In this document: positions 16,962 through 24,384 of the stretch, piece by piece
How positions within the stretch are numbered: the stretch's first letter is position 1
How the letters are laid out: each line of letters begins with the position of its first letter
From: Oscillospiraceae bacterium
Lineage (GTDB): Bacteria; Bacillota; Clostridia; Oscillospirales; Ruminococcaceae
DNA length: 35,378 nt
NCBI GenBank assembly: GCA_014799385.1
Contig: JAAVIC010000004.1
Location: 1 to 35,378, forward strand
Direction of reading: 5' to 3'
The notes under the pieces: generated by a model
Seen by the model: only the letters and a program-made list of their open reading frames with translations
Database searches by the model: none
What the model was told of the DNA's origin: nothing
Position numbers and translations under genes: made by a program

Positions 16962-17088
16962 AATAAACAAAATGTAATCAGATTTTTTGTTGAAAGTTCC
17001 AAAGTTTTTACACGTTGCGCAGGATTTTGACATCTTGCGCAAAGCTTGTGAAAAGGGTATTGACGAATGGGCGAAGGTATACTATAAT
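16962..17088 (+). promoter_or_regulatory. Promoter with tandem operator inside the element (regulon copy C)
   Basis: TTGACG (17060-17065), a 17-bp spacer and TATAAT (17083-17088). Two repeats exactly 20 bp apart, TACACGTTGCGCA (17009-17021) and GACATCTTGCGCA (17029-17041), end 18 bp before the -35. Of the three copies this one has the best-matched repeat pair (11 of 13 positions). It matches the chromosomal copies at 126-252 (minus strand) and 10954-11079, including the transcribed GTAAAATTGTCCAA. Confidence 0.85.
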
Positions 17089-17128
17089 AATTATAGGTAA
17101 AATTGTCCAATAATAAGGAGTATTGATA

Positions 17129-17788
17129 ATGATAAACCTATTAATAGATTCCTTTATATCTCAAAGGGAAAAAATGTCAACAAGAGCGAGAAAATATCTT
17201 TTTTTATCTATATCACTTATTGTAGTATCGTTCGTTGTCTTTTTAATATTTATTACAAATGTTAATTGGACATGGTGTGGGGTTATCTCGATAATCACTG
17301 CTATTGCTTATCTTGGGGTGTTGGCTAAATGGGAAAATGTAAATCGAAAAGATGTTAGTACAAGGTTCTCTAACTACAACAATAGATTAGATGGTTTAAG
17401 AGATACCCTTATTAATTTTCAATATCAGAAAGGAAATGAAAATATAAATTGGTACTCAAAGAACAAAATTCAGTATTTGATTGATATGTGTAATGAATTG
17501 GTAGGGGAACTCTCGTCTCCTAAAATAAAGTATACTGAATTTCTAAAGCTTACCATACTTCCCATTGTTTCTTTTTCTGCTGGTGTATTGGCTGATAAAG
17601 CTTCCTTAGAAATTTCATTATCAATTGCGATTCTTGCGATTCTTTTTGTTATCTTTATTTGGGAAATAAAACAACTTTATGTATTTGTTATAAATTTTAT
17701 TTTTAAAAGTTCTTCTACAGATGAATTGAAGAATTTAACTTATGCTTTGAATGATTTATTAATTAGGGATTTTGGCGAATCAGAATAA
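17129..17788 (+). CDS. Four-helix membrane protein, unknown function
   Basis: A 219-residue AT-rich protein with two membrane segments near the N-terminus (about residues 22-43 and 48-68), a soluble central part with a predicted helical stretch (about 80-130), and two more segments near the C-terminus (about 137-155 and 160-195). I start at ATG 17129, eight bases after AAGGAG; the TTG at 17123 is less well placed. It is a single-gene unit under the tandem-operator promoter shared with the chromosome. That link would fit an immunity, sensing or effector role tied to the host regulon, but there is no homologue I recognise. Confidence 0.75.
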   Translation: MINLLIDSFISQREKMSTRARKYLFLSISLIVVSFVVFLIFITNVNWTWCGVISIITAIAYLGVLAKWENVNRKDVSTRFSNYNNRLDGLRDTLINFQYQKGNENINWYSKNKIQYLIDMCNELVGELSSPKIKYTEFLKLTILPIVSFSAGVLADKASLEISLSIAILAILFVIFIWEIKQLYVFVINFIFKSSSTDELKNLTYALNDLLIRDFGESE

Positions 17789-17825
17789 AACCGTGAATCA
17801 TCTGTCGGAATCTGAACCTCTACGT

Positions 17826-17864
17826 TTGTTGACAAATTTTATTATACCGTTGTTGACAAATTTT
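17826..17864 (+). repeat. Two 15-bp direct repeats, 24 bp apart
   Basis: TTGTTGACAAATTTT occurs at 17826-17840 and 17850-17864. Each contains a -35-like TTGACA without a matching -10. The rest of 17789-18216 shows no gene. Confidence 0.6.
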
Positions 17865-18216
17865 TGTTCTTTATCGTCTACAAGCTCCCTAGGATTTCCT
17901 GTAATCAATTTTAATATGCCAAGGATCACCTCTCCCTTACTTAATATCTAATGTTCCTTAAAACGCAAAATGAGCGCAAATAGAGCTGTTGTGAAATTCG
18001 CTCTCCCGCCGCTCCAAACGTTATCAATCAGTTATAAGACGTACAAATTTGTGAAAAACTATCTATGTTATTGGTTTTTGATGCAATAAATTTTTGTATG
18101 ATTTCGTCTTGTGATAAAACTATAACCGGAGCTCAATTTTATCCGTTACACATTGGTTTTACAAATTTGTTTGTTGTCACGGAGACTTTTTGCGTTCAAA
18201 GTTCACAAAAAACTCA

Positions 18217-18245
18217 TTGACTTTTGTCGTGTTTTGGTGTATAAT
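18217..18245 (+). promoter_or_regulatory. Promoter of the DUF262 gene
   Basis: TTGACT (18217-18222), a 17-bp spacer and TATAAT (18240-18245), about 55 bp before the expected translation start. Confidence 0.85.
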
Positions 18246-18307
18246 GTCAATAGCGAAGTAAAATATGTATAATATGTCTAAACAGACATGAACTATGAGG
18301 TGAAAAA

Positions 18308-20092
18308 ATGAACGCAAAATACAAAATTGAAACCTTTAGCTTTAGAAAATTGCGTGAGTGTATACGTATTCCAACATTTCAAAGGAATGTTGTTTGGAAC
18401 GATGATAAGCGAAAAGAGTATATGGATACTGTTCTTAAAGGATTTCCGTTTGGTTCTTTACTGTTGTATAAAGAAACTCCTGAAACATACTTGTTGGTAG
18501 ATGGACTTCAAAGATATACTACATTGAAGGACTTCTTAAAATATCCTCAAAACTACATAAATATTGAAAAGAACTGCAAATCGGAAATAAACGATATTAT
18601 AGAATTGTTGAAAGAGTCAGGGGTTCAAACAAATTACTCCGTAATCAGAACAGATACTATTAACAGTATCAAGCAAAATTTTTCGCTTACCAAAGAATTA
18701 GGCGAAATGGTTGATGCAATCGCAAATGATGTTTCTGTGTTGCAACAAAACACAAAGTGCCTTACACAATTGATTGCTATGCTTCAAAAGTTGCAGTTGC
18801 AATATAATATTCTTGATATTGAAATTCCTTTGATAATCTATCAAGGCGACTATGATGATTTGCCGTCAATATTTGAAAAGGTAAACGCTAACGGAACTCA
18901 ATTAAGCAGATATGATATATATGCTGCAGCATGGAGTCGAGTTGAATTTGATTATAATGATATATCCATTCTTGAATTGGTTGACTCTAAGTATACCGAT
19001 ATGATTGAGCGTACAGGTGTGGAGATTTCAAATTACTCTCCGGGACAAGTAATGAAAGAACAGCGTATCAATCTTTTTGAGTTTTGTTTTGCGTTTGGAA
19101 AGCAATTAAAAAAAGAATGTCCTCATATTTTTTTGACTAAAAGAACCGAGTCCTCAGATGTTGATTCAGTCGGATTTTTGTTGCTAAGCGCAATTCTTAA
19201 CAATAGCATTAAGTCATTAGACGGTATAAAAAGGTATTTCGAGAATGTCGAAAGTGACTTCACAAATGGTTTAATCAACTTAAAAACAAAAATATTAGAA
19301 TGTGCTAAAAAAGTAGAAGACATCCTTGGCAAATACATTATGACAATTGATGGGAAAAATCTGGCTAAGGCAATCGATTCACAGATAATTACCATCGTCG
19401 CTTCGCTTTTCAAGATTAAGTACTCATTGAAACCGAACTCTTTTGAGGTAACACCTAATACCAACTGTAAAAAGATAGTTTCTACTTTTGAGCTGTGTAT
19501 GCCCAAACGGTATCTGTACGATATAATCAGGGGATATTGGTCGGGTTCAGGAGATACTAAAGCAACAGATGAGCTTTCTAAGCCGTTAGAAAATAATATT
19601 TACCTACTTCCCATACAGAAGGATTCATGGGAAACAACCCTTATGGATTGGATGACAGATCAAATTCAAAAACCTGCTAAAATGATAACACCGGAAATCA
19701 AATTGTTCCTTAATTATATTATACGTAAGAACATCTCCGAAACACGGTATGCAGGAAAGAAATTTGATTTTGCGCTTATAATTACCAAAAAGCGATTCGC
19801 TGATTGTTTTAGCAACAGACCGGGAATGGCTACAGTTGGAAATGTTTGTATACTGCCGGAATACGAGAACAGAAGTGCTCAAACATACACACTTTACGAA
19901 GATGAAGAACTTAGAAAAACTATCACAAACAGCAACACCAATACATTAAACGATTTTCTTTATCCCGAAAGGTCAGAGTTGTCGTTTACCGCTTCTACCC
20001 AAACAATGACTTATGATCGTTATTTATTCTTTGTAAACAATCGTCATAAATATCTGATTAACATTTTCTTTAAGCTTTATGGTATAAACTAA
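18308..20092 (+). CDS. DUF262 (GmrSD-like) protein, probable defence gene
   Basis: A 594-residue protein with an N-terminal DUF262 domain, the ParB/Srx-fold NTP-binding domain of type IV restriction enzymes such as GmrS and related defence proteins. Visible motifs are IPTFQRNVVW (21-30), GFPFGSLLLYKE, the nucleotide-site motif VDGLQRYTTL with D65-G-L-Q-R69, and IFEKVNANGTQLSRYD (about 190). The C-terminal half has an echo of DUF1524 (VGNVCILPEYENRSAQ), but the HIxP histidine of the HNH nuclease is absent: the corresponding segment reads FDFALIITKKRF. So it may not cut DNA by an HNH mechanism. It is a single gene with its own promoter and terminator, AT-rich like other cargo. A restriction-type defence role is inferred from the family. 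Confidence 0.8.
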   Translation: MNAKYKIETFSFRKLRECIRIPTFQRNVVWNDDKRKEYMDTVLKGFPFGSLLLYKETPETYLLVDGLQRYTTLKDFLKYPQNYINIEKNCKSEINDIIELLKESGVQTNYSVIRTDTINSIKQNFSLTKELGEMVDAIANDVSVLQQNTKCLTQLIAMLQKLQLQYNILDIEIPLIIYQGDYDDLPSIFEKVNANGTQLSRYDIYAAAWSRVEFDYNDISILELVDSKYTDMIERTGVEISNYSPGQVMKEQRINLFEFCFAFGKQLKKECPHIFLTKRTESSDVDSVGFLLLSAILNNSIKSLDGIKRYFENVESDFTNGLINLKTKILECAKKVEDILGKYIMTIDGKNLAKAIDSQIITIVASLFKIKYSLKPNSFEVTPNTNCKKIVSTFELCMPKRYLYDIIRGYWSGSGDTKATDELSKPLENNIYLLPIQKDSWETTLMDWMTDQIQKPAKMITPEIKLFLNYIIRKNISETRYAGKKFDFALIITKKRFADCFSNRPGMATVGNVCILPEYENRSAQTYTLYEDEELRKTITNSNTNTLNDFLYPERSELSFTASTQTMTYDRYLFFVNNRHKYLINIFFKLYGIN

Positions 20093-20127
20093 TAAACGGG
20101 CATATGTAGATTGATATAAATAACCGA

Positions 20128-20161
20128 AAGGGAGTAGCAATACAGCAACTCCCTTTTTTTA
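20128..20161 (+). terminator. Terminator of the DUF262 gene
   Basis: An AGGGAGT/ACTCCCT stem is followed by a run of seven or more T. It begins about 35 bp after the DUF262 stop. Confidence 0.85.
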
Positions 20162-20427
20162 TCGGCAATCATAAAAATCCGCGACTGAAATGTTGGTATC
20201 AACTATCTATATCCCGTAACTGTAAATATTTTCCAAAATGTAAACCTACCCCCGCCGCTCTCTTGCACAGTCGGACGGCTCCCACGCTTCGAATCGCTCC
20301 ATATTAAACGATAGTATGCTAGACATATAACTTACACCACCAACCCATTAAAACGCAACACAGAGCCGCGCACGCTTTAATTTTGGCGGCTTCTGCGGAC
20401 GGTGTAGCCGCTCGATTCCTTTCAAAT
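20162..20427. other. Gene-free stretch
   Basis: No gene, promoter or strong structure that I can support between the DUF262 terminator and the first operator at 20428. Confidence 0.5.
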
Positions 20428-20520
20428 ATACACACGATGCGAATGTATAAAGTGCACAAAAAATACACACAAACTTTGTGTATTTTTGCTATTGACATTC
20501 ACACGAAATAGGTGTATAAT
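20428..20520 (+). promoter_or_regulatory. Repressed promoter with three operators (array 1)
   Basis: Promoter TTGACA (20492-20497), 17 bp, TATAAT (20515-20520). Three 21-bp inverted repeats of the form ATACACAC-N7-GTGTAT lie at 20428-20448 (right half ATGTAT), 20463-20483 (perfect) and 20497-20517 (left half ATTCACAC). The third covers the space between -35 and -10, so binding would block the polymerase. It duplicates array 2 at 21573-21679. A leader hairpin (GTAAGGG / CCCTTAC) follows before the 32-codon gene. Confidence 0.85.
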
Positions 20521-20579
20521 ATAATTACAAGGTAAGGGACGGCAAAAACAAAATCCCCTTACGGAAAGGAGATTCTGAA

Positions 20580-20678
20580 ATGGTCGTTGCTTTAATCGGG
20601 CTAGTGTTTGGGGTTTGCATAGCTACCAATCTGTACAACCTCACCACGGCACACAATGACAACGACAAACGCGACTAA
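20580..20678 (+). CDS. 32-residue hydrophobic peptide, possible type I toxin
   Basis: ATG 20580 follows AGGAG at 20567-20571 with 8 bp spacing. The peptide has about 15 hydrophobic residues at its N-terminus (MVVALIGLVFGVCIA) and a charged tail (HNDNDKRD). This plan resembles small membrane toxins of the Fst type, though no specific family motif is seen. It is the first gene after repressor-controlled promoter 1. A consensus promoter on the opposite strand (20746-20774) points back at its 3' end, as in antisense-controlled type I toxin-antitoxin loci. It could instead be a harmless small membrane protein or a leader. Confidence 0.6.
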   Translation: MVVALIGLVFGVCIATNLYNLTTAHNDNDKRD

Positions 20679-20710
20679 CCAGAATCGCGGAATATGTTAG
20701 GGGTGATGAA

Positions 20711-20728
20711 ACGGCGGAGCGGACTCCG
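20711..20728. repeat. Hairpin between the two converging transcripts
   Basis: GGCGGAG and CTCCGCC form a 7-bp stem with a 4-base loop, flanked by AGGGG and CCCCT that can extend it. It lies in the region transcribed from both strands, downstream of the small peptide gene. Confidence 0.5.
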
Positions 20729-20745
20729 CCAACTCCCCTATACAT

Positions 20746-20774
20746 ATTATACCACATCAACTCGAATTTGTCAA
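20746..20774 (-). promoter_or_regulatory. Antisense promoter facing the 32-residue peptide gene
   Basis: On the minus strand TTGACA (20769-20774), a 17-bp spacer and TATAAT (20746-20751), with extended -10 TGTGG. No gene on that strand follows, so the product is likely an antisense RNA across 20739 to at least 20680. A CGCGA/TCGCG stem followed by a T-rich stretch could end it near 20670. The -35 overlaps the ribosome-binding site of the gene at 20785. Confidence 0.7.
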
Positions 20775-20784
20775 GGAGGAAAAT

Positions 20785-21165
20785 ATGTATTACACATCGA
20801 AAACCCCAAAAATCGGCGCATTGCTTATAGCATTTGAAACCGCCGAAAAGAACGCTACAAGCGAAGAGATGAAAAACGAAGTCAAGGCGGCTTTTCAGGC
20901 AGCTATGAAGTATTTTATCCCTTATAAGCTTGTAGGACTTATTCACGAAGAGGACGGCAGCGCGAAACTTGGTATATTCCAGTCGTCCGATGTTCGTGAC
21001 AAGTGGCTGAGACCCGCAAAGAGAAAAAAGCTCAGAACGGAAAAGGGCAACGGCTACAATCTGCAACCCACTTACCACGCTAATTTCGGCATTGATTACG
21101 ACAAAATCACGGGGAGGGAAATTTCGGACGATTTAACAAGTGTTATTTACACAATTAGCAGATAA
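20785..21165 (+). CDS. Hypothetical protein, 126 residues
   Basis: A soluble, lysine-rich protein with no motif I recognise. ATG 20785 follows AAGGAGGA. The N-terminal half looks helical (about residues 12-50), followed by a region with many basic residues (RPAKRKKLRTEKG, about 75-88) that could touch nucleic acid. It is the second gene after repressor-controlled promoter 1 and lies between the two operator arrays, so it belongs to the early, repressor-controlled set of the element. Confidence 0.7.
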   Translation: MYYTSKTPKIGALLIAFETAEKNATSEEMKNEVKAAFQAAMKYFIPYKLVGLIHEEDGSAKLGIFQSSDVRDKWLRPAKRKKLRTEKGNGYNLQPTYHANFGIDYDKITGREISDDLTSVIYTISR

Positions 21166-21169
21166 CAAA

Positions 21170-21199
21170 AAGGGCGAGAGTTGAGAAGCTCTCGCCCTT
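21170..21199 (-). terminator. Terminator between converging genes
   Basis: AAGGGCGAGAG (21170-21180) pairs perfectly with CTCTCGCCCTT (21189-21199). On the minus strand TTTTTG follows, which fits the end of the repressor transcript; on the plus strand it also follows the gene at 20785 closely. Confidence 0.8.
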
Positions 21200-21317
21200 A
21201 ATCATTGCCAATACAGCAGAGCCGAACCACTGAATTAAAACCGCTCGGCTCTATGTGTTTCGATTTTACGGTCTGAAAGCAGAGAGAACCCAAACACCGC
21301 GCCACCGTTCTCGGTTG

Positions 21318-21548
21318 TCATTCTTCTTTGGGTTTGTCGGTATCATCAGGAATATATTCCAGCAGATCCCCCGGTTGACAATTCAAGAGTTTACAAATTA
21401 AAGCAAGAACATCATAAGAAACGCTCTCTTGATGTCTCAATCTCGATAGAACCCTTTCGCCTAGTAACTTTTCTTGCCTAATCTTATATGAAGAATATCC
21501 AGCCTTTTTTAAGGCTTCCAACACATCAATTTTGTATCTTATAGGCAT
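21318..21548 (-). CDS. XRE-family repressor of the element
   Basis: A 76-residue Cro/C1-type helix-turn-helix protein. The HTH runs about residues 14-60, with the recognition helix around LGERVLSRLRHQ and the usual continuation SYDVLALICKLLNCQPGDLLEY. There is no separate oligomerisation or protease domain. I start at 21548 after GAGGTGATAAT, not at the upstream frame from 21665, because that region holds the promoter and operators. Its promoter (21573-21601) overlaps operator 21587-21607, so it probably represses itself as well as the divergent promoter 21651-21679 and the duplicate promoter 20492-20520. It is the likely master switch between the integrated and active states. Confidence 0.88.
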   Translation of the reverse strand: MPIRYKIDVLEALKKAGYSSYKIRQEKLLGERVLSRLRHQESVSYDVLALICKLLNCQPGDLLEYIPDDTDKPKEE

Positions 21549-21572
21549 ATTATCACCTCTTTCTGTACTCTT

Positions 21573-21679
21573 ATTGTACCACAAATATACACACAAATCA
21601 AGCGTATAAATTGCACAAAAAATACACACAAACTTTGTGCAGTTTGCCAATTGACATTCACACAAAATGGGTGTATAAT
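21573..21679. promoter_or_regulatory. Divergent promoters with three operators (array 2)
   Basis: Leftward, for the repressor: TTGATT (21596-21601), 17 bp, TACAAT (21573-21578). Rightward: TTGACA (21651-21656), 17 bp, TATAAT (21674-21679). Three 21-bp sites with half-site ATACACAC lie at 21587-21607, 21622-21642 and 21656-21676. The first covers the leftward -35 and the third covers the rightward core promoter. Spacing is 34-35 bp in both arrays, and about 95 bp here is nearly identical to 20428-20523. The layout mirrors a lambda-type operator region. Confidence 0.88.
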
Positions 21680-21743
21680 ATAATTACAGAGAGGGAAACA
21701 CAAACCCACTCTGAATAAAACACATTATACAAGGAGGTTCAAT

Positions 21744-22019
21744 ATGAACAAAACAGAACTCACGCAGAAAATCCACCAAATCAAGGAGCTTCAGCGAATG
21801 AGCGAGGAACTCACCGCCGAACTCGAAGCCCTCAAAGACGAGGTTAAGCAGACGATGACCGAGCAGAACACCGATACGCTTGTAATCGACTGCTACAAGG
21901 TTACTTGGAAGTCGGTAACAACCAACCGCATTGACACAACAGCCCTCAAAAAGGAGATGCCCGAAGTCGCGGAGCGGTTCACCAAAACCACCGAAAACCG
22001 CCGCTTCACAATCACCTAA
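21744..22019 (+). CDS. Gp157-like coiled-coil protein
   Basis: A 91-residue protein. Residues 1-45 form a clear coiled coil rich in E, K, L and Q. The C-terminal half (VIDCYKVTWKSVTTNRIDTT, then ALKKEMPEVAERF) resembles the small siphophage Gp157-type proteins that accompany replication or recombination genes; this match is from memory and moderate. ATG 21744 follows AAGGAGG. It is the first gene of the rightward operon from promoter 21651-21679, so it is expressed when the repressor leaves. Confidence 0.65.
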   Translation: MNKTELTQKIHQIKELQRMSEELTAELEALKDEVKQTMTEQNTDTLVIDCYKVTWKSVTTNRIDTTALKKEMPEVAERFTKTTENRRFTIT

Positions 22020-22092
22020 GCGAAAAGCCCTTGCAAGTGCGAATTGCAAAGGCTCTCCCCAAAGTGGTACAGTGTAACCAACTCACAGTTAC
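22020..22092 (-). ncRNA. Candidate small RNA antisense to the gene junction
   Basis: Promoter on the minus strand: TTGACA (22116-22121), 17 bp, TACAAT (22093-22098), extended -10 TGTGG. About 65 nt downstream on that strand, AGCCTTTGCAA pairs with TTGCAAGGGCT and is followed by TTTT, a terminator near 22020-22052. There is no reading frame of note. It lies between the Gp157-like gene and the next gene, antisense to the operon mRNA, and its -35 is 22 bp before the ATG of the next gene. Confidence 0.55.
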
Positions 22093-22121
22093 ATTGTACC
22101 ACAAATCGGGGAAAATGTCAA
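22093..22121 (-). promoter_or_regulatory. Promoter of the small RNA at 22020-22092
   Basis: TTGACA and TACAAT with a 17-bp spacer on the minus strand, in the same context (TGTGG before the -10) as the antisense promoters at 20746-20774 and 25734-25762. Confidence 0.65.
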
Positions 22122-22142
22122 GCCCATAAAGGAGGATTTTTA

Positions 22143-22352
22143 ATGGACACCGAAGAACTCAGGGAATACACCCCGACCGCAGGAGACATTATAGCCGAGG
22201 TTTGCGGAACTCTCGAAGCACTTACAGGCATATTATTTGCAGTGTCAAACAGTGTGACACATGGAGATATACCAAGCGGTAAATGCTTTGATTTTCTCGC
22301 CGCAACAACAAGCGATTGTATGGAAAAGCTTATGCTTTATGCGGAGGATTGA
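22143..22352 (+). CDS. Hypothetical protein, 69 residues
   Basis: A small acidic protein, probably all-helical, with two cysteines in its second half. ATG 22143 follows AAAGGAGGATTTTT; an in-frame upstream start at 22044 is not supported by a ribosome-binding site. It belongs to the repressor-controlled rightward operon. No family recognised. Confidence 0.65.
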   Translation: MDTEELREYTPTAGDIIAEVCGTLEALTGILFAVSNSVTHGDIPSGKCFDFLAATTSDCMEKLMLYAED

Positions 22353-22373
22353 TGACGAAAGGAAGTATTTTTT

Positions 22374-22868
22374 ATGTTTACACTTGATGAAATGATTGAA
22401 GTAAAGGGAGCATCGGCAACGATACGCGGATTTAAGGAACTTTTGCGCGGTATCGATACCGAGGAAAGCCTTGATGACCCTATGAGTGAGGAACTTTACA
22501 TAGCGGCTTGTGAGCTTTTCTCAAAGACAGTTAAGGAAATGCTCCGTTACAAGGTGTTCCTGCTTTGGTCTGAACCCGATTTCGTGAGTGTTCACGTTCT
22601 CGACACGTCCGAGGAGTGCGAAGTGTGGATAAAGGATGCCGAACGCTTGTTTGAAGAAAACCCAATCCCCAGCAGCAACGACCGCGAAATGGACGAGTTT
22701 AAGCGTAATAACCGATTTGTCCGCGAGATCAGTTTTGAGCAGTTTATCGAGCTTGCCGGAGCCGAATTTGATAATCCCGATAATTACTCTGTTTCCGAAA
22801 CTGGTTTGGAGTTTGTTTTCGAGAATCGTACTGCTGTAGTTAATGCAAGAGCCGCAGGGGAACTCTAA
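22374..22868 (+). CDS. Hypothetical acidic protein, distant paralogue of 30398-30781
   Basis: A 164-residue acidic, soluble protein. Its C-terminal part has EISFEQFIELAG followed by YSVSETGLEFVFE, which lines up with EITYDEFIEMANG and YSTLDGDLIFDFD in the protein at 30398-30781. The segment VSVHVLDTSEE also matches WVHIYDTDDQ there. The start follows GAAAGGAAG. It is the last gene of the first rightward operon, ended by the terminator at 22894-22929. The acidic character would fit a nucleic-acid mimic or a protein-binding inhibitor, but that is speculation. Confidence 0.65.
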   Translation: MFTLDEMIEVKGASATIRGFKELLRGIDTEESLDDPMSEELYIAACELFSKTVKEMLRYKVFLLWSEPDFVSVHVLDTSEECEVWIKDAERLFEENPIPSSNDREMDEFKRNNRFVREISFEQFIELAGAEFDNPDNYSVSETGLEFVFENRTAVVNARAAGEL

Positions 22869-22893
22869 ATACGCACCAATACATACTATAGAG

Positions 22894-22929
22894 ATAACGC
22901 TTGACCGTATAGGTTGAGCGTTATTTTTC
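22894..22929 (+). terminator. Terminator of the first rightward operon
   Basis: ATAACGCT and AGCGTTAT form the outer stem, extended inward by TGACC/GGTTG, and TTTT follows. It starts 26 bp after the preceding stop. From 22930 to 23259 I see no gene; the sequence there turns AT-rich toward the cargo module. Confidence 0.8.
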
Positions 22930-23259
22930 TGACCCGAATTAAACTCCGATCAGCCTTACGGCATACGGCAAATCACGCATACCCCTAAAACGCTCATATT
23001 TGCATTGTAAACGCTTTTAAGCTGCAGAGGTCAACTATATTGCCAAGCACCTAAAATCCAATATGGCGCAATCTGAACGCATATAGGCGATGTTACACTT
23101 TTCCTCCGCTCTTCCGAATATGCTTGTTAAATAAAGTCTATGGGATGGAGACTACACATAAACAAGGTTATACTACAATGGAAACGGGATAGGAAATTTC
23201 TATTATATTAAATAATCGCCCAAAGAACAATATATTCTGAAATTTTTTCAACATCTATA

Positions 23260-23288
23260 TTGCTTTTTATTATGTTATGTGGTATAAT
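23260..23288 (+). promoter_or_regulatory. Promoter of the Abi_C/TIR-like pair
   Basis: TTGCTT (23260-23265), a 17-bp spacer and TATAAT (23283-23288) with extended -10 TGTGG. The leader to 23402 is about 105 nt. Confidence 0.75.
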
Positions 23289-23401
23289 TAAGAAAAGCTG
23301 CGGACGATGCAACACTATCTGTAAGTGTGATAGTTAAGATTTGGATAATTGGATAACGATATAGAAGTGGCATTTTAATGACAAATAAACGGAGGATAGC
23401 T

Positions 23402-24346
23402 ATGTTGTTTTCAGAACGATATGCAAACCTTATAGAAGAAAACAAAGGTCAACTGGTTGACCACATTTGTGGGGATGTTGATCTTAAGACAAAAGAATCC
23501 CTTGAGACCGTTATGTATCGGTTTGCCCAACCTCAAATTGAGCATCCAAATAGGTACGATAATTTTGAGGTTAAAATAACAGCTTTAGAAAAGGCAATTA
23601 ATGCGTTTAATAAATCCAAAAACTATCCATATGTTAACACTAGAGATAATATTTTTGACCATTCTGATTATAGACCTTTATCAGCTCAATTTACTCCACA
23701 CCTTTTTGATGTAATTGAGCTGCAGTATGATGAACTTTTGGGAAACGAAAAAATAGTATTTCAGTCTGAAATCAATTCAGTTTTAGAACAAAACGATATA
23801 CCTTGGCTACTACACGACGGAAGAATGATTAAAATTGATTCCGAGCAATTTGAGTTGGACTTAAAAGTTAAAACAATCTCATTGATGCACAGTTTAAAGG
23901 AATGTGAACCGAAATTCCAATCTGCTTATGATGAATTTATGAAAGCATGGGATTTTTATGAAAAGAGCCTTTTTCCCGAAGCTATATCAAACGCAGAAAA
24001 AAGTTATGAAAGTGTGCTGAAAGTAATCGTTGGGGCTACAAAAGGAGATGTTAAAACCCTAACAGCCAAATTTATTTCATCAATAAATCCCAAACTTCCT
24101 GCCACAATTAATCCTGAGGGGTTCAGAGCAAGTGTGATGATGGCATTGCCATATATCCGTAATAACTCTTCATCTGATCACGGGGCAGGAGAGTTTCAAG
24201 TTGTAATTGAAAAATCTTTTGCAAAGCTTTCACTTAACATTGCAGCCGCCTTAAATACATATTTAATAGAAGAATACAAGAAAACATTGCATGATGAACC
24301 GTCTGATGAAAAAATAACAGATGATGAATTAGGAAAGGAAAATTAA
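23402..24346 (+). CDS. Abortive-infection family protein with Abi_C-like C-terminus
   Basis: A 314-residue protein. Its C-terminal third (about residues 195-290) has the features of the Abi_C domain: a helical start AISNAEKSYESVLK, then LPATINPEGFRASVMM and the typical IRNNSSSDHGAG. This domain occurs in many abortive-infection proteins. The N-terminal region beginning MLFSERYANLI resembles the entry segment of the STM4504/CBY_0614-type proteins, from memory. I start at 23402, preceded by CGGAGGATAGCT, not at 23378. It is followed 38 bp later by a TIR-like gene and preceded by its own promoter, so the two form an operon. Low GC marks it as acquired cargo. Its role as sensor or partner of the TIR-like effector is inference. 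Confidence 0.75.
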   Translation: MLFSERYANLIEENKGQLVDHICGDVDLKTKESLETVMYRFAQPQIEHPNRYDNFEVKITALEKAINAFNKSKNYPYVNTRDNIFDHSDYRPLSAQFTPHLFDVIELQYDELLGNEKIVFQSEINSVLEQNDIPWLLHDGRMIKIDSEQFELDLKVKTISLMHSLKECEPKFQSAYDEFMKAWDFYEKSLFPEAISNAEKSYESVLKVIVGATKGDVKTLTAKFISSINPKLPATINPEGFRASVMMALPYIRNNSSSDHGAGEFQVVIEKSFAKLSLNIAAALNTYLIEEYKKTLHDEPSDEKITDDELGKEN

Positions 24347-24384
24347 ACCTTGTTGTATGCGTGAAACTATAGGAGGTATGGTAT

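Noticed and set aside
20641-21078. 145-codon minus-strand frame
   Set aside because: Lies opposite two well-supported plus-strand genes; the promoter at 20746-20774 is inside it, not in front of it.
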